From: Candidatus Hydrogenedentota bacterium
GTDB lineage: Bacteria; Hydrogenedentota; Hydrogenedentia; Hydrogenedentales; CAITNO01
Assembly: GCA_029554925.1 (NCBI GenBank)
Contig: JAKPUV010001165.1
Coordinates: 1 to 9,558, forward strand
Length of the DNA stretch: 9,558 nucleotides
Direction: 5' to 3'
Below, piece by piece: positions 1-6,085 of this stretch. Below the pieces are notes generated by a model. That model had not been told where the DNA came from and searched no databases. It was given only the letters and a program-made list of their open reading frames with translations. The translations under genes and the position numbers were made by a program. Position 1 is the first letter of the stretch, and each line of letters opens with the position of its first letter.

Positions 1-1950
1 CAGGTAGGTGTAGGCGGCGGCGGCCGACTCCTTCATCACCTCGCCGAGCTGTCCTGTCAGCGCGAGGCCGCCCTTGCCGGACATGACGCTGGTCTCAATG
101 CGGAGAATGTCGCCGCCCGCCTGGGTCCACGCCATGCCCACGGCGACGCCCGGCTCGGCCACGGCTTCGGGGTGCACTGCGGAGTAGATCGGCGGCCCCA
201 GAAGATCGCCGACGACCTTGGCGTCCACCGACACTTTGCCGCGCGCCTTCTCCTCGACGAGGCGGCGGGCGGTCTTGCGGCAGACGCCCGCGATGGAGCG
301 CTCCAGCTCGCGGACCCCCGCCTCCTTCGTGTACCGCTGGATGATCTCGTCGAGACCTTCGTCCTCAAAGGTGACCAGCCCCTCCGGTATCCCGTTCTCC
401 TCGAACTGGCGGGGAATCAGGAAACCCCGGGCGATGCGCGCCTTCTCCTCGTGCGTGTAGCCGGGAATGCGCACGATCTCCATGCGGTCGTGGAGGGCGT
501 GGGGAATGTCGTACTCGCTGTTGGCGGTCGTGATGAAGAACACCTCCGACAGGTCGAAGCCGACCTCCAGGAAGTGGTCGCTGAAGTTTCTGTTCTGCGC
601 GGGGTCGAGCACCTCCAGCAGCGCCGCCGACGGGTCGCCCCGGAAGTCCATGCTCATCTTGTCGATCTCGTCGAGCATGAACACGGGGTTCCGCACGCCG
701 ACGGTCTTCATGCCCTGGATGACGCGGCCGGGCATGGAGCCGATGTAGGTGCGCCGGTGCCCGCGGATCTCCGCCTCGTCGCGCACGCCGCCGAGGGAGA
801 CGCGGATGAACTTGCGGCCCATGGCCCGGGCGATGGACTGGCCGAGGGAGGTTTTGCCCACGCCGGGGGGGCCCACCAGGCAGAGGATCGGCCCCTTGGC
901 GTTCCTGCTGAGCTTGAGGACCGCCAGAAACTCCAGGATGCGCTCCTTGACCTTTTCCAGCCCGTAGTGGTCCTCATCGAGGATCTTCCGGGCCCGCTTG
1001 AGGTTCAGCGCGTCCTTGGTGCGTTTCGACCAGGGCAGCTCGCACAGGGTCTCGAGGTACCCGCGGATCACGGCGCTCTCGGGGCTCATGAAGGGGAGCT
1101 TCTCGTAGCGGGCCACCTCGCGCTCGGCGCGCTCGGCGATTTCAGCGGGCATCCCCGCCTTTTCGACCATCTCGCGCAGCTCGGCGGCCTCGCCGCCGCT
1201 CTCGTCGCGCACGCCCAGCTCCTGCTGGATGGCCTTGAGCTGCTCCTGGAGGTAGTGCGACCGCTGGCCCCGCTCCATCTGCTCGCGGACGCGGCCCCGC
1301 ACCTTCTGCTCAATGCGGGCCAGGTCTATCTCGCGCTCCAGCAGCACGGCCGCCCGGTCCAGGCGCGCGGCCACATCAAGGCACTCCAGCAGCTCCTGCC
1401 GCTCCGTGGTGGAGACGAACAGGAAGGAGCAGATCGTGTCGGCGAACAGGTCGGGGTCCTCCATCCCCTGGATGGCGAGGAAGATTTCCGGGGCGATCCT
1501 CTGGGTGAGGCGGACGTACTCCTCGAACTGGTGGAGCACGGCCCGCATGGTGCCCTCGAGCTCGGGCCCCGCGGGCACGGCCGACTCGACCTGCTCGATC
1601 AGGGCCTCCCAGGTCTCGCCGCGAAAGTTGAACCTCCGGACACGGCCGCGGCCAAGCCCCTCCACGGCGATTTTCATGGCCCCGTCGGGCAGGCGGAGGG
1701 CGTTGATGATCTTCGCGCCCGTGCCCACCCGGTACATGCCGTCCGCCTTCGGCTCCTCCTCCTCGCCGTCCTTCTGGGTGCAGAGGAAAAGGGCCGTGCC
1801 CGTGCGGATGCTCTCCTCGACCGCCGCCAGCGAGGCGGGGCGGCCCACAAACAGCGGCACGGTCATCCGCGGGAACACCACCGCGTCCTTCAGGGGCAGC
1901 AGGGGCAGCAGGATGTTTTCCGTCTTCTTTTTTCGGGTGTTTTTGGGCAT
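1..1950 (-). CDS. lon: Lon, ATP-dependent serine protease, 3' end cut by window edge
   Basis: Cytoplasmic AAA+ protease that unfolds and degrades damaged or regulatory proteins. The frame is open for 650 codons from ATG at 1950 to base 1, with no stop or frameshift. Visible in order: LonN substrate-binding domain (about residues 12-200, beginning [17 protein letters not shown]), helical/coiled region (200-310), Walker A GPPGVGKT (360-367), Walker B FMLDEID (424-430), sensor-1 Asn in TTANSEYD (477), C-terminal AAA lid with YTKEAGVR (540-547), and the start of the protease domain (GGDILRIET, 612-620; LGEVMKES, 635-642). E. coli Lon has 784 residues. The catalytic Ser and Lys should lie about 40 and 80 residues past the edge, so catalytic competence cannot be judged here. 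A GGAG at 1961-1964, 10 nt before the ATG, supports this start. It has its own promoter and lies 139 bp downstream of the same-strand ABC-F gene. Identification is near certain. Confidence 0.97.
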   Translation of the reverse strand, partial: MPKNTRKKKTENILLPLLPLKDAVVFPRMTVPLFVGRPASLAAVEESIRTGTALFLCTQKDGEEEEPKADGMYRVGTGAKIINALRLPDGAMKIAVEGLGRGRVRRFNFRGETWEALIEQVESAVPAGPELEGTMRAVLHQFEEYVRLTQRIAPEIFLAIQGMEDPDLFADTICSFLFVSTTERQELLECLDVAARLDRAAVLLEREIDLARIEQKVRGRVREQMERGQRSHYLQEQLKAIQQELGVRDESGGEAAELREMVEKAGMPAEIAERAEREVARYEKLPFMSPESAVIRGYLETLCELPWSKRTKDALNLKRARKILDEDHYGLEKVKERILEFLAVLKLSRNAKGPILCLVGPPGVGKTSLGQSIARAMGRKFIRVSLGGVRDEAEIRGHRRTYIGSMPGRVIQGMKTVGVRNPVFMLDEIDKMSMDFRGDPSAALLEVLDPAQNRNFSDHFLEVGFDLSEVFFITTANSEYDIPHALHDRMEIVRIPGYTHEEKARIARGFLIPRQFEENGIPEGLVTFEDEGLDEIIQRYTKEAGVRELERSIAGVCRKTARRLVEEKARGKVSVDAKVVGDLLGPPIYSAVHPEAVAEPGVAVGMAWTQAGGDILRIETSVMSGKGGLALTGQLGEVMKESAAAAYTYL

Positions 1951-2006
1951 CAGCCAAGGGCTCCGTTGCTTCGTGAAACGCGCGGGGGCGGCACCCCGCG
2001 CCGGCG

Positions 2007-2023
2007 GGCGCGGAAAACGCGCC
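2007..2023 (-). other. GC hairpin in the lon leader
   Basis: A perfect 6-bp stem (GGCGCG/CGCGCC) with a 5-nt loop lies in a very GC-rich leader between the predicted lon transcription start and the lon Shine-Dalgarno. On the minus strand the loop is TTTTC. No T-tract follows the stem, so it is not a good intrinsic terminator for the ABC-F transcript. It may only affect mRNA structure. Confidence 0.3.
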
Positions 2024-2047
2024 GCCCCCCCGGGTCCCCTTGAGCAC

Positions 2048-2076
2048 ATTATACCGGTTTGGCCCGGCGTTCACAA
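2048..2076 (-). promoter_or_regulatory. Probable sigma70-type promoter of lon
   Basis: Read on the minus strand, -35 TTGTGA (2076-2071, 4 of 6 to consensus) is separated by exactly 17 nt from a perfect -10 TATAAT (2053-2048). The predicted transcript starts near 2041, giving a leader of about 90 nt before the lon ATG. The -35 begins only 13 nt past the ABC-F stop codon, so lon can be expressed independently of the upstream gene. I see no CIRCE element and no sigma32-like sequence, although lon is a heat-shock gene in some bacteria. Confidence 0.6.
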
Positions 2077-2089
2077 CGCGGCCGCCGCG

Positions 2090-3982
2090 TCAGGCCTCCC
2101 CGGCGAGGGTCTCCCACTCCTCGTAAAGGGCCTTCAGGTCGTCCCGCAGGCCGTTGTACTCGTCCGTGAGCGCCTGGGCCGCCGTGAAATCGGCGGGGGC
2201 CAGGGCGGCGAACCTGCCCGTGTAGTCGGCGAGCAGGGACTCCATGGCCGCGATGTCCGCCTCCACCTTGGCGAGGCGTTTCTGGCCCTTGCGGTCCTCG
2301 CGGGCGCGGGACTTCTTGGCCTCGCGCTCCTTCTCGATGCGGCGGATGCGGAGCACCTCCTCGGCCGTCTTGTCCGACGGGTCCTCCTCGGCCTGGCCGG
2401 ACTGGCGGTGGAAGTCCGCGTAGTTCCCCAGGAACACCCGCGCCTTGCCGTCCCGGAGGATGACGAGCTTCTCCACCAGCCCGTCTACCAGGGCGCGGTC
2501 GTGGCTGGCCAGCAGGATGCTCCCGCCGAAGGCAGCCAGCGCGCCCTCCAGCGCCTCGCGCGACGCGATGTCGAGGTGGTTCGTCGGCTCGTCGAGCAGC
2601 AGCAGGTTGGCCCCGCCGAGGATCATCTTCGCCATGGCCACGCGGGCCAGCTCGCCGCCGCTGAGGGTGGAGACGGGCTTGAACACGTCCTCGCCCGTGA
2701 ACAGCAGCCGGCCCAGGAACCGGCGCGCCTGCTCCGGCGTGAAGTCGGGCCGCACCGAGAGCACCTCCGAGAGGATGTCGCTCGACCGGTTCACGTTGTC
2801 GTGGTTCTGCTCGAAGAACGAGACCGAGACCTTGTGCCCGAGGGTCACCGCGCCACCCGTGCCCTTGTGCATCCCGGCAATCTGGCGCAGGAGGGTCGTC
2901 TTGCCCGCGCCGTTGGGGCCGACGATCCCCACCCGCTCGCCCCGGCGCACGGTGAAGCTGATGCCGTCGTACAGGGTCAGGTCGCCGTAGGCCATCGTGG
3001 CGTCGCGCACGTCCAGCACCACCTCGCCGCTGCGCTCCACCTCGCCGAGGCGGAAGGCCGCCGTGTCCGCCTCCGGCGGAGGCGCCTCGATCCGCTCCAG
3101 CTTGTCCAGGCGCTTCAGGCGGCTCTGCATCTGGCGCGCCTTGGTGTTCTTGTACCGGAAGCGCTCGATGAGCGCCTCCTCCTTGCGGATGAACTCCTCC
3201 TGCCGCTCGTAGGCCTTCTGGTACTGCTCGCGCAGCAGCGCCTTCTGCTTCTGGTAGAAGGCGTAGTTGCCCGAATAGTCGAAGAGCTGGCCCCGCTCCA
3301 CCTCGACGATGCGCGTGGTCGCGTTGTTCAGCATCTGCCGGTCGTGCGAGATGATCATCACCGCCTCGCGGCAGCTGGAGAGGTACGACTCCAGCCACTC
3401 CCGCGCCTCCACGTCCAGGTGGTTCTCCGGCTCGTCCAGCAGCAGCAGGTCCGCATCGCGCAGCAGCGCCAGCGCCAGGCGCAGCCGCGTGCGCTGTCCC
3501 CCGCTCAGGGCGTGGAACGGCAGCGAGAACTCCTCCGGCCGGAAGCCCAGCCCCTGGAGCACCTGCTTCACCCGCGTCCGGAACCCGTAGCCCCCCATCG
3601 CCGTGAAGGCGTGCTGTGCGTCGCTGTACTCCGCCAGCAGGGTGTCGCCCTCCGCGGCCATCCGCTCCTCCAGCCGCGCCAGCCGCGCCTCCAGCTCCAG
3701 GATCTCCGGGAAACTCTCCATCACAATGTCCTGGATCGTCTTCTCCTCCGCCACCTTCGGAAGTTGCTCCAGGCACGCCAGCCGCAGCCGCCGCATCCGC
3801 TCCACCACCCCCGAGTCCGGCTCAATCTCCCCCGTGATCACCCGGAACACCGTGGACTTCCCCGTGCCGTTCCGGCCGATCAGCCCCACCCGCTCCCCCG
3901 GCTCAATGCGCAGGCTCACCCCGTCCAGGACAGGGCGTCCCAGGTACGATTTGGTGATGTTTTCGAGACGGACAAGACTCAT
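2090..3982 (-). CDS. ABC-F family ATPase (ribosome-associated translation factor)
   Basis: A 630-residue soluble protein with two ABC domains and no membrane segment, the hallmark of ABC-F factors (EttA/Uup/YdiF type). These bind the ribosomal E site and modulate stalled or antibiotic-bound ribosomes. Visible: Walker A1 GRNGTGKST (36-44), signature 1 LSGGQ (159-163), Walker B1 LLLLDEP (179-185), H-loop His213; inter-domain P-site-tRNA-interaction linker (about 225-320, charged, with FRYKNTKARQMQSRLKRLDK); Walker A2 GPNGAGKTT (355-363), signature 2 LSGGE (440-444), Walker B2 LLLDEPTNHLD (461-471), H-loop His494; and a charged, probably coiled-coil C-terminal domain (about 538-628). The first half reads DEPENHLD where DEPTNHLD is usual; catalytic Glu184 and Glu465 are kept. 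I chose ATG 3982 because MSLVRLENITKSY is the canonical N-terminus; an in-frame ATG at 4096 adds 38 residues without homology. A resistance role cannot be told from sequence. Confidence 0.95.
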   Translation of the reverse strand: MSLVRLENITKSYLGRPVLDGVSLRIEPGERVGLIGRNGTGKSTVFRVITGEIEPDSGVVERMRRLRLACLEQLPKVAEEKTIQDIVMESFPEILELEARLARLEERMAAEGDTLLAEYSDAQHAFTAMGGYGFRTRVKQVLQGLGFRPEEFSLPFHALSGGQRTRLRLALALLRDADLLLLDEPENHLDVEAREWLESYLSSCREAVMIISHDRQMLNNATTRIVEVERGQLFDYSGNYAFYQKQKALLREQYQKAYERQEEFIRKEEALIERFRYKNTKARQMQSRLKRLDKLERIEAPPPEADTAAFRLGEVERSGEVVLDVRDATMAYGDLTLYDGISFTVRRGERVGIVGPNGAGKTTLLRQIAGMHKGTGGAVTLGHKVSVSFFEQNHDNVNRSSDILSEVLSVRPDFTPEQARRFLGRLLFTGEDVFKPVSTLSGGELARVAMAKMILGGANLLLLDEPTNHLDIASREALEGALAAFGGSILLASHDRALVDGLVEKLVILRDGKARVFLGNYADFHRQSGQAEEDPSDKTAEEVLRIRRIEKEREAKKSRAREDRKGQKRLAKVEADIAAMESLLADYTGRFAALAPADFTAAQALTDEYNGLRDDLKALYEEWETLAGEA

Positions 3983-4022
3983 GATGCGCGGACAATGCCT
4001 CTGGAATGGATGAATCGCGCGA

Positions 4023-4052
4023 AGTATAGCCAATTCGGGGGCCGTCGTCCAA
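4023..4052 (-). promoter_or_regulatory. Possible sigma70-type promoter of the ABC-F gene
   Basis: On the minus strand a -10-like TATACT (4028-4023, 5 of 6) follows a weak -35 TTGGAC (4052-4047, 3 of 6) at 18-nt spacing. Transcription would start near 4016, leaving a leader of about 34 nt before ATG 3982. The only Shine-Dalgarno-like sequence there is AGAGG, about 15 nt upstream of the ATG, so the ribosome site is weak. Confidence 0.4.
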
Positions 4053-4136
4053 CACCGTACCGGCGCACGCGGGCGGCGGGGCGGGTCCCGACGCAAAACA
4101 GAGACGCCTGGAGACCTGCGCTGACGAGAAGGACGC

Positions 4137-4164
4137 GGAGGGCGGCACCGTAGCGCCGCCGTCC
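4137..4164. repeat. GC-rich 10-bp inverted repeat
   Basis: Arms GGAGGGCGGC (4137-4146) and GCCGCCGTCC (4155-4164) pair with one mismatch around an 8-nt loop. It lies in the gene-free interval upstream of the ABC-F gene, with no T-tract on either side, so it is not a terminator. It is the first of four distinct inverted repeats in this interval and looks like an interspersed palindromic element. Whether it recurs in the genome cannot be seen here. Confidence 0.45.
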
Positions 4165-4265
4165 CGGCGGCCTTGTTTTCGGGATCACGTGGAATGCGCG
4201 CGCGGGCGGGTGCCTTGCCCGTGCCGCCTGACCCCTAACACGCCCCGCCCTCTCTTCTCCCTCCC

Positions 4266-4345
4266 TCTTCCTTGTGTCCTTTGTGACTTCGTGGTGAAAA
4301 ACTCCGGAACGGTTCACCACAAAGGCACCAAGAACACAAAGAAGG
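4266..4345. repeat. Imperfect long inverted repeat rich in TTTGTG/CACAAA
   Basis: The left arm (about 4266-4298) contains CTTGTGTCCTTTGTG and ends GTGGTGAA. The right arm (about 4313-4345) begins TTCACCAC and continues with AAAGGCACCAAGAACACAAAG. The inner 8 bp pair perfectly around a 14-nt loop, and the outer parts pair imperfectly. The stretch is visibly less GC-rich than its surroundings. Repeats of this caccacaaag/acacaaag style are, from general experience, common between genes in environmental bacterial genomes and produce spurious His/Lys/Glu/Gly-rich ORFs. No coding content is apparent. Confidence 0.6.
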
Positions 4346-4358
4346 CCGATGGGGCGGG

Positions 4359-4500
4359 GTGAACCAGCAGTTGCTGGCCGTGTTGGACGCGTCGGATACT
4401 GTGGTGGCCCGGTTCGAGTATGCGGGCGGGCGGATGCCGGTGGCGAGGATGCAGGGCGGGGTAACATTTCCCTTTGCCGCCAGGGTGGGAAGCCGCGTCC
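4359..4500 (+). pseudogene. Decayed RHS/YD-repeat fragment
   Basis: Translation from the GTG at 4359 begins NQQLLAVLDASDTVVARFEY and continues AGGRMPVARMQGGVTF, then FAARVGS. This closely matches the end of an RHS/YD-repeat core, where the usual pattern is LLAxLDAxGxVVARFxYxxxGxxPVxxxxGGVTYxxxxDxxGS. RHS proteins are large secreted or toxin-delivery proteins. Only about 45 residues are recognisable, with nothing RHS-like upstream. After FAA the conserved D-x-x-G-S segment looks shortened, and beyond about 4500 the frame runs on to about 4580 without homology. It reads as a relic of a larger gene or a transferred scrap, flanked by repeats on both sides. Not expected to be functional. Confidence 0.5.
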
Positions 4501-4668
4501 CCGCTTTCAGGTCCTCTCCCACAATAGACGCGCGACAGACCGGCCATCACTCGTCGGGAAAGGACCGGGTGTCGCGCTGAATACGGATGTGGTGAATCTG
4601 GAGTCCTGCATACCCGCCAAAGAACAGGAACGCGGCCGATGAAGCAGGCCGGTGGGAACGTCCGCAGC

Positions 4669-4741
4669 GTAGACGCGGCATCTTGCCGCGTTCTTGGGGC
4701 CTTTGGTTGACCCGAAGAACGCGGCAAGATGCCGCGTCTAC
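4669..4741. repeat. Perfect 27-bp inverted repeat with nested palindromes
   Basis: The left arm (4669-4695) starts GTAGACGCGGCATC and the right arm (4715-4741) ends GATGCCGCGTCTAC. The arms are exact reverse complements over all 27 bases, with a 19-nt loop. Each arm carries its own smaller palindrome, GCGGCA-TCT-TGCCGC on the left and GCGGCA-AGA-TGCCGC on the right, so the element can fold as one long hairpin or as two short ones. No T-tract follows. It is an interspersed-repeat candidate of REP/MITE-like design. No transposase or target-site duplication is evident. Confidence 0.8.
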
Positions 4742-4801
4742 TTTGATGCAGGGCCTCCCGGGCGGGTTCACCCTGTCCAAGACCGGCGGCGGTGCAGAAG
4801 G

Positions 4802-4900
4802 ATGGACGGTATGGACCACATGGACGGTATGGACGAGGGGGACTTCATCCGGTCGATCCAGTCCATGCGGTCCATACCGTCCATATCGTCCATGCTGTCC
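4802..4900. repeat. Inverted pair of 9-bp-period ATGGACNNN arrays
   Basis: On the plus strand four 9-bp units of the form ATGGACNNN run at 4802, 4811, 4820 and 4829 (variable triplets GGT, CAC, GGT, GAG). After a 14-nt gap the complementary pattern GTCCATNNN follows at 9-bp spacing at 4861, 4870, 4879 and 4888, with a degenerate unit at 4852 and a half unit at 4897. The two arrays are therefore inverted with respect to each other and can form a long imperfect hairpin. The 9-bp period keeps several frames open and yields spurious Met-Asp-Gly and Tyr-Gly-Arg repeat peptides. Unit length and absence of spacers exclude CRISPR. Confidence 0.75.
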
Positions 4901-4935
4901 GCGCTGAACGCCCCGTTTGCGCCGCTGCGGGCGGA

Positions 4936-4989
4936 TGGTGCATGATGTCCGCACCAGCCGCGGCGCGCCGGTGTTTGGTTTCCGGCGCG
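4936..4989 (+). promoter_or_regulatory. Dyad and hairpin upstream of the DHDPS-like gene
   Basis: Two small symmetrical elements precede the aldolase gene. TGGTGC/GCACCA (4936-4941 and 4951-4956, 9-nt gap) resembles an operator half-site pair. CGCGCCGG/CCGGCGCG (4964-4971 and 4982-4989, 10-nt loop) is a perfect 8-bp hairpin ending 22 nt before the Shine-Dalgarno. A weak promoter-like pair (TTGCGC about 18 nt before CATGAT) overlaps the dyad. All of this is suggestive only. Confidence 0.25.
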
Positions 4990-5011
4990 GGAGGCGGTCT
5001 GGCCCACCACC

Positions 5012-5018
5012 GAAAGGA
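5012..5018 (+). promoter_or_regulatory. Shine-Dalgarno deciding the GTG start at 5027
   Basis: GAAAGGA lies 8 nt before the GTG at 5027, an ideal distance. No competing start with a ribosome site is present nearby, so the non-ATG start is favoured. Confidence 0.7.
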
Positions 5019-5026
5019 TCCACCCC

Positions 5027-6007
5027 GTGAAAGTGCCCGAATATGTGCGCGGCGCCATTGCGCCGGTCTTCAGCGTGTTCCAGGAGAACGGCGCCTTGGA
5101 CGAGGAGGGGCAGCGGACCTTCCTGAACTTCCTGCTCCAGTCGGGGGACATCAGCGCGTATTTCGTGCGGTCGGGCATGGGGCTGATGTACACGTACTCA
5201 ATGGAGGACACGAAGCAGATGGCGCGGGTGGCGTGCGCGCACCTGCGGGGGAAGGGCGCGGTGCTGGTGGGCTGCAGCGGGATCTGGGACCGCAACCTGG
5301 ACCGGCTTCCCGACCCGGACGCGTATCTCGCCGAGGGGATCGAGCTGGGGCAGTACGCCCTGGACCAGGGCGCGGACGGCGTGGTGTACACCGTGCCGGA
5401 GTGCCTGAAGCCCGCCCCGGGGCAGACGGAGTCGGATGTCATCCTCCGGTATTTCGAGGCGCTGTGCGCCAAGGTCCCGGGGCCGGTGCTCATCTACCAG
5501 CCGCCGGTGACGCCGAAGAACTATGAGATGTCGCCGGAGGTGATGGCGCGGCTGGCGGACATGGACAACGTGGTGGGCGCGAAGGTCTCCAGCGTGGACG
5601 GGTACTACCTCTACGAGCTGCTGCGGGCGGTGCGGGGGAAGGAGTTCGGGTTCATCATCGGCTGCGAGATGCTCTACTACGCGGGGCTCACGCTCGGCGC
5701 GCGGGCGTGCATCGGCCAGGGCACGACGGTCAACCCGCAGCTCATCCGCTTCATGCTGGATGCCTACGACCGGAACGACTGGCAGGGCGTGTTGGAGGCG
5801 CAGGACGCGGTGAACCTCATGGTTCAGAAGAGCCCGAGCCCGGTGGATTTTCTGAAAACCTACGCCACCGAAAAGGGCTTCCCCACACCGCTGCACAACC
5901 GCTCGCAGGCGAGCAATCCTTACATGAGCGACCGCGCCCCCATGACGCGGGAGGAGTACGACCGGTTCAAGCCGCTGTTCGAGGAGACCATTGCCCGGTT
6001 CTCCTGA
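5027..6007 (+). CDS. Dihydrodipicolinate synthase/N-acetylneuraminate lyase superfamily protein
   Basis: A 326-residue cytoplasmic class I (Schiff-base) aldolase or lyase of the DapA superfamily, (beta/alpha)8 fold. Family landmarks: N-terminal GAIAPVFSVFQENGALDEEG (9-28), Tyr157 in VLIYQPP (catalytic tyrosine position), Lys186 in VVGAKVSS (Schiff-base lysine, 29 residues after the Tyr as in the family), then FIIGCEMLYYAGLTLGARACIGQG (209-232), equivalent to the G-x-D/E-x-x-x-x-x-x-x-x-G-x-x-G-x-I-x barrel-closing region. The GTTGE motif of true DapA is replaced by VRSGMG (47-52), so the Thr pair of the DapA proton relay is missing. It is therefore unlikely to be the lysine-pathway enzyme. 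A sugar-acid or sialic-acid-type lyase or dehydratase is more plausible, but the substrate cannot be named. It is somewhat longer than DapA (about 290). It is a single-gene unit between the repeat island and a strong terminator. Confidence 0.88.
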   Translation: MKVPEYVRGAIAPVFSVFQENGALDEEGQRTFLNFLLQSGDISAYFVRSGMGLMYTYSMEDTKQMARVACAHLRGKGAVLVGCSGIWDRNLDRLPDPDAYLAEGIELGQYALDQGADGVVYTVPECLKPAPGQTESDVILRYFEALCAKVPGPVLIYQPPVTPKNYEMSPEVMARLADMDNVVGAKVSSVDGYYLYELLRAVRGKEFGFIIGCEMLYYAGLTLGARACIGQGTTVNPQLIRFMLDAYDRNDWQGVLEAQDAVNLMVQKSPSPVDFLKTYATEKGFPTPLHNRSQASNPYMSDRAPMTREEYDRFKPLFEETIARFS

Positions 6008-6033
6008 AAAAAAACGGCCCGACACAGCATGAA

Positions 6034-6070
6034 AGCGCGCCCCGGCGGATTGCCGGGGCGCGCTCTTTTT
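6034..6070 (+). terminator. Rho-independent terminator of the DHDPS-like gene
   Basis: A perfect 13-bp GC-rich stem, AGCGCGCCCCGGC (6034-6046) with GCCGGGGCGCGCT (6052-6064), closes a 5-nt loop and is followed by CTTTTT (6065-6070). It starts 27 nt after the stop codon and sits between convergent genes. For the minus-strand pseudopilin gene the far side lacks a T-run next to the stem, so it mainly serves the plus strand. Confidence 0.92.
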
Positions 6071-6085
6071 CAACCGGAGGGGCGC

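Noticed and set aside
172..2043. Plus-strand open frame of 623 codons antisense to lon
   Set aside because: It lies wholly opposite an unbroken, motif-complete Lon frame, has Leu/Gly/His/Ala-rich composition typical of high-GC antisense frames, and has no recognisable domain.
2049..3776. Second minus-strand frame of 575 codons inside the ABC-F gene
   Set aside because: Out-of-frame shadow rich in Gly/Ala/Arg/Pro; the true frame has all the ABC motifs.
3983..4096. N-terminal 38-residue extension of the ABC-F protein from ATG 4096
   Set aside because: The extension covers the predicted promoter, has no homology to ABC-F N-termini, and the family normally begins at the MSLVRLENITKSY segment.
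1313..4153. Plus-strand open frame of 946 codons spanning the lon start and all of the ABC-F gene
   Set aside because: It is antisense to two confidently identified genes and the lon promoter, low in complexity (Arg/Leu/Gln/Pro-rich), and produced by GC-rich third positions.
4510..4566. Inverted pair GGTCCTCTCCC / GGGAAAGGACC
   Set aside because: Eleven bases with one mismatch across a 35-nt loop is near chance expectation in this GC-rich stretch.
4669..4900. CRISPR array
   Set aside because: Repeat units are inverted or only 9 bp, there are no unique spacers of 25-40 bp, and no cas gene is present.
4547..5493. Several open frames running through the 9-bp repeat arrays (Met-Asp-Gly or Tyr-Gly-Arg repeats)
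   Set aside because: The frames stay open only because the repeat unit is a multiple of three. They have no ribosome sites, occur on both strands, and one overlaps the aldolase gene.
6007..6033. A-tract (6007-6014) as a terminator for the minus-strand pseudopilin gene
   Set aside because: On the minus strand the T-run is not directly preceded by a stable stem; the 13-bp stem lies 19 nt away.
5198..6073. Minus-strand open frame opposite the DHDPS-like gene
   Set aside because: Arg/His/Val-rich shadow that also covers the terminator; no domain.
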